Of a DNA stretch of 64,000 bases, positions 56,301 through 64,000 are shown piece after piece. The DNA is taken from contig QAXH01006258.1 in the NCBI GenBank assembly GCA_004335635.1, positions 1-64,000 on the forward strand, given 5' to 3'. Positions within the stretch are counted from its first letter, which is position 1; each line of letters starts with the position of its first letter. The DNA is from Chloromonas sp. AAM2. Its lineage: Eukaryota > Chlorophyta > Chlorophyceae > Chlamydomonadales > Chlamydomonadaceae. Both the position numbers and the translations under genes were made by a program. The notes under the pieces were generated by a model, which did no database searches, was not told the DNA's origin, and was given only the letters and a program-made list of their open reading frames with translations.

Positions 56301-59300
56301 GTCTCAGCAAAGCAGGACAGGAAAATGACGTGCAGGTGGTTGTACAGCTCTCCAGCTCCACTCCGGACCCTGCCCTTCCCTGCCCTGTCCTCAGGTTCAT
56401 GCGCGCAACAAGGCTGTTGACCCCAACATCAACTGGTTTGAGGTGTCGCGGGCCATGGCGGGCTTCACGGGCGCGGACTGCATGGGACTCATGCAGCGCG
56501 CAGCACGCATGGCAGCCAGACAGGTCAGCCACGGCACTGCACACTAGGCCTGTCATGTCTTGCTACTGACAAGCATCATGTTTCGCAGCAGGCTGAGCAT
56601 GCTGCCATGGCTGGCAGGAGTGAGCTTCGCATTGTTAAGCCTCGCTTTCTGGCCTTTCACGCTCATATGCAGAGCAACAGCTTGGTTTTGTAACGTCCTA
56701 AGTCTCTGGCCTTTCACTGTTTCCTCTCGGGGTGTGTTTTGAACTCTCAATGATCACAATTGAGGTCACATTCACGGCAAAACTTGCTGTCGTCCGTTGC
56801 CTGTCCACCTGGCCTCACGTTCCCTTCTTGTCCTCACAGGGTCGTGACGCGATCACCGAGGAGGATATCTACGCCGCCATGGAAAACAAGGCTCTGGAGG
56901 CCTACAGCGAGCTGACCAACGCCTCAAAGCCAGGACAGGACGCGGGTGAGCGGGGATGTGGAGGCTCATGCGAACGGCATTTCGGGTTGGCATGTGACCA
57001 TGACTAGCAGGTAAACGAGGCAAAGCCTCTGAGCACAGAAAGTTGTACCCCTGGTGCAAGGCTTGATCGTTATGGGCAGGATAGTAGCGGGATAGTAGTA
57101 CGTTGCCGGGCAGAGTGCGCTATCATGTGCCAGAAGACGTTTTGATCAGGCTTGCCACGCTGAAAGATCGGCCAGGGTTGCTGAACAAGCAGTGTGTTCT
57201 GTCTGTGTGCTGTCTTCAGGCGTGCCCGACCCCATTCCCCTGAGCCTGAGGAAGGCCATCGCCACCTACGAGGCAGGCAAGGCGCTCCTAGCGTACATCA
57301 CGCCAGACTTTGAGGAGGTGGCAAGGGTGAGGCATGGGGCAGGGCAGGCCAAGGATACGGACTGTGGGATTGGCTGGGCTTGACACTCCGCGGCTTGAAA
57401 GGCAGAACTGGCCTGGGCAGACATGGCTAGCACTACTTGCAAAGTGACATGAGCTGTTCAAGGGTTGCTTTGTACCCGGTACTGGGAGCAATGTGAGGTA
57501 GATTTTCAGCATCTTTTTGCGCCCTGCCAAGCTCTTTACCACACCACTATAGTGCAATCAGCGGAGTAATCGCATGTGTATGATCGTGTTGCCTCCAGGT
57601 GAGCGTCTGCCCCTTCAACATCATCACGGGCTACACACTGTTCGTTGAGGACGAGGACAAGGGGGTCAACGCCATCCTCACGCGCTCGGACATGGAGTCG
57701 CACATGGTGAGACAGGCAGGGGGGGGGGGCTTGGTGGTATGTGTTCGATGGACATGACAGACCATGTTAGCACACGCGTCCATTCGACCGAACACAATAC
57801 AGGAACGGTGGTGACGCGTTAGCATGGGCGCTGTGGTGAGTACGGCGTGATGTGTTTGTCAGGGCACGTTCTAGCAGTGAGGCACTGCACTGGTATCGTC
57901 TCCCAAGCACGGAGCTCACTTGTCTGCCTTTGGAGCTGTGTCTGTTCATGTTCACAACTGTGTATTTGCGTGCTTCAGCAAGGCTGCCTGTTCATTTCAT
58001 GGACCATGAGAAGGAGCGCAAGCATTGCAATAAACAACACCAGCCCTAAAGCAAGCCATCCAGCCTGATTACGCTTCACACTGCAGGTTGTGAGTTTGGC
58101 TGGCCGGTGTGCCGAGCGCCTAGTGATGGGCGAGGGTGAGCTCACAGCCATGGGCGCACCCGACCTGTTCCATGCCAACATGGTTGCCAGGGAAATGGTC
58201 CTGTCCATGGGCATGGGCCGGCGCATGGGCCCTGTCGATCTCATGTACGTGGTGGATAAGCCGGACAGCGGTGGACTGCTGCTCAGGACCAGCGAGCCCA
58301 AGGGACCGGAGGAGCAGATGTTCTACCATGCAACGGATATGAGCACAGAGCAGGTGCAAGGCTTGTCAGGCTTGCCCTCACACCTGCCGTCGTTTGTACT
58401 CACTCCCTCAATCACACATGGTCTCAGGAAGAGGGAGACCGCAAGACAACGGCGCACATACCTGAGCTTTCATCACAACACTCAGTTTTCCATCTACTTG
58501 ACTTGTCCCAGTTTTCTACAATCAGCTTTCACAACACTCAGTTTTCTAAGCACTTGTCCTTTCAAGCATCCTTCCCACATCGCCATGCACATAAACACGA
58601 TTGTTTCACTGAATGCAGTCCCGTGTGGCCATGGCCGATGTGGTTGAGCTGCTCGAGGCTGCCGAGGCCAAGGCGTACTACGGCATCGCCATCAACTGGA
58701 AGCCGCTGGAGGCGCTGGTGCAGCAGCTGCTGGACAGGGGCGTGCTGCAGGTGAGGCGGGAAGGGCAAGGCTCCTGTGGGAACGACAGCGACAGGAGGAA
58801 GTGGAAGAGTCTTGGAATCAAGACGGTTTAGCGCTACTGAGGACTCCTCGATGATAGCAAACTGTCATCACGAGGTGGAATAGCATGTACATATTGGCTC
58901 GAGTGTACCTGGTGCGGTCTGCTGTGCAGGGCAAGGAGGTGGCCCACATTCTGGAGACCAATGGTGTCATCCACTTCACTGATCCTTTCACAGAGGGCTA
59001 CGGGTGGGACGAGAAAGGTGAGATTGCAGCAGTCAGCCTCCACACGCCACTTTGAGAGGCACTCTTCATCATCAATCTACAGACTCAGGCAGGGGGTAGG
59101 CACAAGATTATCTTTCGACCCATACCGGGTTTAGCCCAGTGTCTTCGCGGCAATGGCCTAGGCACCCTCCAAGGAGCTTACATTCAAATTCTGGGGACAT
59201 TCTGAGCTGGTCAGGAACAGGGGAGTCTGTGGGTGGGTAAGGGGTGAAAAAGGAAATATCAGGCCTCACGGGAAAATCGTTTTGCAGGCCATCCATGAGT

Positions 59301-60433
59301 CCGAATCAATATCCGACCATGCCATGGTGCCGGGATCGTTGAGAGCTATACAATGGCATACTCAGATGGGTCCGGAAACCCATGCAGGGTCCGGGAACAG
59401 CCGGTGAAGGGCAGGGGTGCTCAGGACTGGCAACGTACTCTGACCCTGAAAGCTGTCTCAAGCCTGAACAATTCTTTGTTTGCAATTGTGCATTAGACAG
59501 CTCTAATAAAACCGAGCACAATGGCTTAGTCAACTCGGGGACGACCGGTAACCAACAGAACGGCCGGTAACCGCCAGAGACTGTGACTCTGGAAACTGAC
59601 ACAAACCTGAACAGTTTTTTGTTTTCGATAGTGTAGTGGAAGGCTCTCATCAAACTGAACACAAGAGCATACTCAAACTCTAGAATGGACCCGTACATTG
59701 GCTGTTAGGGATGGGTGGGTCCCAGTCCCCATCTCTTGCCGAAAGTGAGGTGTGGGTCGGATCAAATAAGAGTGCCTACCCCCTGTACTCAGGAGAAGAT
59801 TGTTTCGCTGAATGCAGACATACTCAACATGTTTCCTCTGCCCTGGCCCACATGGAGGATCACCTGCACATTGGAATACACTCCACCCCACTCAAACGCA
59901 CACAACAACTCGTGATGCTGCACAAGCGTGTCGCATGCCTTGCCTTGACCCTGCAGGCAACCTCACGTACCCCTTCAAGCGCAAGGAGGGTGGGGAGGGG
60001 ACAGGCGCAGCACCCGCAGCCAAGCCTGAGGACGAGCCACCTGAGGGTGCAGCAGTGCAATTGACGGGTGCAGCATCCAAGACATGGTGCGTGACAACTA
60101 CATGATAAGCGATTGGACTAGCAGCATTCGAGCAAGGCCACATTGGCATGGACCCACTCCCTTGTCTATGAGACACTGGCACAGCGGAATCCAAAAACCT
60201 GTCCAAATTGTGCACAACAACTCTGGCTTGGTCATTCTGTACATCTTTGCTGTCATGCGCCACATTCCACGTGGTTTCGCTGTTGCTGTAGGTTTGCTGG
60301 CACTGAGCTGGACGCTCCGCGGACACCTGACGGCCGCATAGCCGGCGGGTGGCACTGGAACATGCCCTACGCAATCAAGAAGGACCTCCCGGACTGGTAC
60401 CAGAAGGAAGTTGCGCGCTACACAGGCGCCTAA
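50358..60433 (+). CDS. FtsH-like plastid AAA protein without zinc motif (FtsHi type, 23 exons)
   Basis: Exons joined in phase: 50358-50698, 50888-51073, 51355-51478, 51854-51949, 52210-52291, 52640-52779, 53365-53499, 53740-53945, 54245-54386, 54604-54709, 55030-55115, 55329-55388, 55539-55640, 55914-56072, 56395-56523, 56840-56945, 57220-57326, 57599-57706, 58087-58353, 58619-58750, 58930-59017, 59957-60086, 60292-60433; 1057 residues. The Arg/Ser-rich start suggests a plastid transit peptide. Membrane segments lie near residues 86-107 and 409-429. The AAA core has Walker A GAPGTGKT (516-523), pore-type [13 protein letters not shown], Walker [11 protein letters not shown] with Asp576-Glu577, sensor GATN and arginine fingers in RPGRFDR. 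The protease helix reads [10 protein letters not shown] where active FtsH has HEAGH, so proteolysis should be lost. Plant FtsHi/FtsH12 proteins form the inner-envelope import motor with Ycf2; subtype cannot be fixed. The intron after exon 9 starts with GC. TGTAA lies about 65 bases after the stop. Confidence 0.9.
59390..59700. repeat. Diverged internal duplication in the penultimate intron region of the FtsH-like gene
   Basis: Two diverged segments of about 80 bases, around 59447 and 59590, share the order GAAAnCTG, AGCCTGAACA/ACCTGAACA, TTTGTTT and CTCTnATnAAACnGA. They lie in the 939-base intron between exons 21 and 22 and have no splice-site role that I can see. Confidence 0.4.
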
Positions 60434-62256
60434 GGCTGCTCGGCCAGATTGATGGCAATATCTGCCTCTGCATGTGCGTTGCAGCTTTCCCATACCATTG
60501 TAAGCAGGCTTCTCTTCATGACAACGCTACTGCTTCACGTGTTTGTTTTCGCTGGCTTTTAGTAGCAAATGCTAGCTACTCGTGAGCTCATACAAAGTTC
60601 AATTGAGCTATGAACAAATGGGCATGCGACAGTGGTCAGCACTGCAGTTCCTGAGCAGGAGCTTTTTAACTCATTTGTGAGGTTTGCACGCCACTGGCAA
60701 TCTGCAATCCATTTTCCCTGGCTCATGCATTACAAAATCTGCATCGTCCACCTCCGCCTCGAGAAAGAACCAATCTGTTTTGGTATCCGAACCCCTGCTC
60801 CAGAGTTACGCTTCGATCTTTTGTCAATGAGGTGTAACAGCAACCAGCAAGCGAAAAAAAAGAAGTTTGCCGGTTCTGGGACAGTTTCTGTGAATTGGTC
60901 TGTATTACCACCAGCAACCATTGTGTGTCAGTAATCATTGGTGCGCAGTTTACTTTACGGTCAGGTGATGCGCGCAGCATGCGCAGCTGAAAACCTTCAT
61001 GATGAACATACCCCACACTTCACCGACAAATCAACTCATTCACACGCACACACAGACACACCAGACCCAACAGAAGAGCATTACCACCGGTTTCAGTGCA
61101 AAACGCAAGAACTGTCCCAGAACCGGCAAACTTCTTTTTTTTGTCTGGATCCGTATGCGTGTTGGCGCTGGCAATACCTGGCCCGCACACCTTATATCGA
61201 GTCCTGGGCATGACAGAAACAGCGCCACCCATCTAGGTGTGGATGTTCGTGTGAGGCCCAGGCAGGTTGAGAAGAGAACTGTTGTTGCTGGCCGGGCATG
61301 TGTTCCTCTCCTGCCGCCTGATGGCTGCCAGTGTATCTTGACGATTGAATGCACAAGGCAGCACACGGGGTGAAAATAAGACTGGGACATATTATTCCGC
61401 TGTTACAAGCGACGCCAAACCCATATACTCCACTGACTGGCTGTAGTATCCGTAACAGACAGTGCATTGTATTGTACTATTGCGTATTGAGGCGCACTCG
61501 GACTATCACTATTGCACGATGGACATGAAGGAGCAACATTTGATGCAGAGCCAGCTGCTGTGGCATGGCTATCGTCATGGTGTATTTGTGATACAGTGAC
61601 ATGCCCTACTTTCCAATCGTCTCAGTATCCAATCATCCTGTAGGGTTCAACTACAAGGGGAATTGCACCCCATGTCAGACAGGTGGGTCTGTTAACCACC
61701 GATATTGTGTCCAAAGCAACCAATCTGAGTCAGTCTCTCATAAACTAGAAAGTGGCTGGTCGCACTGAGAGGGGTTAGTTTGGACTCGGAAACCGAGCAT
61801 CAACAGCTTGGTGCTACAAGGTTGCAGAGTGTTCAGGCCAGCTAACAGCACCAGTCGTCATCATATTGACAATGAACAATGCGAGTCCATGCCAAGAAAA
61901 AACAAATGACAGTATGCCATGCTCTTGAAATTCGTCAGTCTTGATATGAAGCGCTGTAGGCAACGCAAAATCGGCCTGTCAAACCTTCATGGTAAAGCCA
62001 AACCTTAATGGTTTGCTGCAAGTCAAACCAACCTAAATATGTTATGCCATTGGTACGCCGACACAAACACACAGTCCTGCAGTGGCTGCACAGTGGAGCC
62101 CTCATCGTGTCATCACATCATGCAGCTCGGCACATAATTCACTGAGGCTGCATACAGCTGAAGCCTTGTATCATCATGCAGCTGCAACATGTTCGTCAGA
62201 TCGCTATAACATGGCAGTGTCAGCCATGCAATGCCAAGCACGGCAGAAGAATGCAT
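60434..62256. other. Convergent intergenic region with one inverted-repeat element
   Basis: Lies between the 3' ends of the FtsH-like gene and the minus-strand gene. Apart from the element at 60851-61143 no gene is supported; 61400-62256 shows nothing recognisable. Confidence 0.5.
60851..61143. mobile_element. Inverted-repeat (MITE-like) element downstream of the FtsH-like gene
   Basis: Left end AAAAAAAAGAAGTTTGCCGG then TTCTGGGACAGTTTCTGTGAA; right end ACTGTCCCAGAACCGGCAAA then CTTCTTTTTTTT, the reverse complement. Both ends share the same G (GCCGG/CCGGC) variant, so they were copied together. The left part also shares CTGTATTACC and AACCATTGTGTGT with the 37208 copy. Confidence 0.8.
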
Positions 62257-63366
62257 TTATACAGTGGTCAACTTCAGGCTCGGCTTTGCCTTAGCAGCTG
62301 CCTTTGTTGCAGCAAGTGCCCTCAAGGCAGCAACTGCCATCAAGCGCTCCTGCTCCACAGCAACTGCCTTAGCAACTGCCTCATAAGCCAGCGCATGCTG
62401 GAAGCAGCTGCTGTGTGCCACCTGCCTGTGAATGGCGTAAGGAGTCTTGCCCCTTCTGAGCCTCCTGAGAGCACGTGCATGTCGCTTAGCTTGCAGCTCC
62501 GCCTGCCTCTTTGCCACCAGCGCCGGCGGCCCCTTTTGCAGCAGCTGGAACGGAACTGCATGGTAGATGTATGGGTAGTCAGGGTGACCACGTGCCACCA
62601 GGGTGTCTCTGTTGCTGCGCCCCACCAGCAGCCGCTTGTCTCGTAAAAGCTCCAGCAGCCTATGCGTGAACTGCACTGAGGATAACTCTCGCCGACGCCT
62701 GTCAAACAGCTGCTGTGCTGTGAGGCCATTCTCTGGCCCAATGCTCCGTAGCGTTTTTAAGCATACGCTGAGCATGTTTGCACGCCTTGCCTGGTCCTGA
62801 ATAGGCACCCAAGGGTCCTTGCAAAGCACAAGTGGCAAGCGCCTCCTGGCGTATTTGGGGAGGTTCACTGGAAGAGAAAGACGCCAGCAGCCAGGATCAC
62901 CAGGAGGACTTCTTCCTTTGGGGAAGTGAACTTTGCTTGGCTGTGCTTCGGCTGGTCGCTGAACAGAGGCTGGGTTGGTGATGCTTGGCTGGGTGCTGGC
63001 ATGGGTGGATGAATGGGAAACGGTGGTATAAAGACATTTGATGGTAGCTGGATTGCTGGGCATGAAGCAAGTTGCAAGGAGCTGCTGGCTGCGGCGGCAA
63101 TTGTCAGCCCAGGCACGGTCTTGCACATGCGCTTGCCAGACAGGCGATCTGGCATGGCATAACGAGCTCGGTCCGGCCTGGTCTGGGGCAAGCTGCGTAC
63201 CAGCGCTTTGCAGCGTCAAGCACGATGACGCGAAGCCGGCAAGCTGCGTGCGCAATTCGAGGACGCCGCAGCTGCTGGGCAAAACTTTGGGTTTGAACGA
63301 CCCATCAAGTGCCCTCATCAGGAGCGATAGCCTTGTCATTGTGATCGATGAGTTGGGCAGGGTCAT
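62257..63366 (-). CDS. Basic single-exon protein, possibly organellar, unknown function
   Basis: An uninterrupted 369-codon frame starts at ATG 63366. The first 60 residues are rich in Ser, Leu and Arg with few acids, like a mitochondrial or plastid presequence; residues 60-170 are low-complexity. From about residue 175 it looks folded: KYARRRLPLVLCKDPWVPIQ, then a helix-rich block with LTAQQLFDRRRRELSS and FTHRLLELLRDKRLLVGR, reminiscent of a winged helix, followed by YPYIYHAVP. The C-terminus is a long Ala/Arg/Lys helix with QRQAELQAKRHARALRRLRR-like content. The pattern would suit an organellar ribosome or RNA-binding protein, but no family is recognised. It is the only intron-less gene here, which may mean undetected 5' exons. 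Confidence 0.6.
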   Translation of the reverse strand: MTLPNSSITMTRLSLLMRALDGSFKPKVLPSSCGVLELRTQLAGFASSCLTLQSAGTQLAPDQAGPSSLCHARSPVWQAHVQDRAWADNCRRSQQLLATCFMPSNPATIKCLYTTVSHSSTHASTQPSITNPASVQRPAEAQPSKVHFPKGRSPPGDPGCWRLSLPVNLPKYARRRLPLVLCKDPWVPIQDQARRANMLSVCLKTLRSIGPENGLTAQQLFDRRRRELSSVQFTHRLLELLRDKRLLVGRSNRDTLVARGHPDYPYIYHAVPFQLLQKGPPALVAKRQAELQAKRHARALRRLRRGKTPYAIHRQVAHSSCFQHALAYEAVAKAVAVEQERLMAVAALRALAATKAAAKAKPSLKLTTV

Positions 63367-63422
63367 CCAGGCTCATTCAGGGTCATTCAGGCTCACTCAG
63401 GCTCATTCAGGCCCGCCTGAAC
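63367..63422. repeat. 10-bp tandem repeat immediately upstream of the minus-strand start
   Basis: Five or so units of GGCTCATTCA/GGGTCATTCA lie directly before the start codon at 63366, in the 5' leader or promoter of that gene. Confidence 0.85.
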
Positions 63423-64000
63423 AAACCCTTCTTGGAGTGAGCCCACATGCTTAGTGTGACCAGCACCCACCTATGTCCATCTGTGTCCATCTGTTATTAT
63501 CACAAGATGCCTTCGGCCATCATAAGGCTTGCCTGCTAAGTTGGGCCTGCCCTTTTCGCATTTTCGACTGTCCAAGCGTTTTCGCTTTTCGTCCTTCCAC
63601 GCTCTTCCACGCTCATTCCACGTGCAACACCTCGCCAGCCATTACAACAAACCGCATTACAACCATGTCGCCATCGCGCCATCTAGATCCAGCACCTGGC
63701 CATCATGGCACCTCCATGTGCGACCACCCAGACACGTGCGGAAGCCGGTAAAAGTGACCCAGAGGCACGTGCCAGGTCACGGGCATATCACATGGGCCTG
63801 GCCCAGCATAGTAAAACCCTAAGTCTTGCCCTTGGCGGGCAAGCCTGATTGTGGAGCAGTGTGTTGCATGAGGCCCTCAACGAGTCTTGCTCTGCCATGG
63901 GGCGCCACCATCTGGTCCCATGATCAGAGGTGCAAGACCTACTCAGCAGTCGTACTGCGCGACACCAGATGAGTTGCTTCATTATAACAGTGCGAGTTGG
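63423..64000. other. Right edge of window, no supported gene
   Basis: Open frames on both strands lack coding character. Serves as the upstream region of the minus-strand gene ending at 62257. Confidence 0.45.

Noticed and set aside
12768..61145. Transposase or reverse transcriptase gene for the repeat family
   Set aside because: No DDE, integrase or RT motif was found in any frame near the elements; the copies here are non-coding.

Overview
The window is nuclear DNA from a green alga, most likely Chlorophyceae. Almost every gene is split into many short GC-richer exons with GT-AG introns (GTGAGT-like donors, TGCAG-like acceptors). One gene encodes a plastid FtsH-like pseudoprotease, another a secreted Cys/Pro-rich extracellular-matrix-type protein, and TGTAA motifs follow several stops. 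No prokaryotic operon, CRISPR array, rRNA or tRNA was seen. Because coding sequence is so fragmented, long uninterrupted ORFs are a poor guide; the models here were built by joining exons by eye and checking that each junction keeps phase.

Layout. (1) 406-6680, + : tweety/prominin-like multi-pass membrane protein, 14 exons. (2) 8505-10885, + : small protein ending in a ubiquitin-like domain, 8 exons. (3) 14925-11474, - : Rossmann-type N6-adenine-methyltransferase-like protein with a TNPPY motif, 5 exons, one GC-AG intron. (4) 15297-20395, + : secreted protein with three tandem MAM-like, Cys-rich repeats joined by proline-rich linkers. (5) 28188-23597, - : 1067-residue disordered protein of unknown function. 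(6) about 31628-28535, - : prolyl 4-hydroxylase with all catalytic residues; its N-terminus is unresolved. (7) 32284-37158, 38716-43777 and 45085-49275, + : three tandem paralogues of a two-domain universal stress protein (USP), with a scrambled remnant of a further copy between the first two. (8) 50358-60433, + : complete 23-exon FtsH-like AAA protein whose HEAGH zinc motif has decayed to YEAGK. (9) 63366-62257, - : single-exon basic protein of unknown function, possibly organellar.

The most unusual structure outside the genes is an interspersed family of short inverted-repeat elements built on TTTGCCAGTTCTGGGACA. Four loci have both ends in inverted orientation and several more are single ends or halves; all lie in introns or between genes. 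The USP array shows recent sequence exchange between copies that extends into introns. Prolyl hydroxylase and the secreted Cys/Pro-rich protein could both serve wall or matrix biogenesis, but this is inferred from family knowledge. The FtsH-like protein probably acts at the plastid envelope, and the three USPs are probably soluble nucleotide-binding stress proteins.
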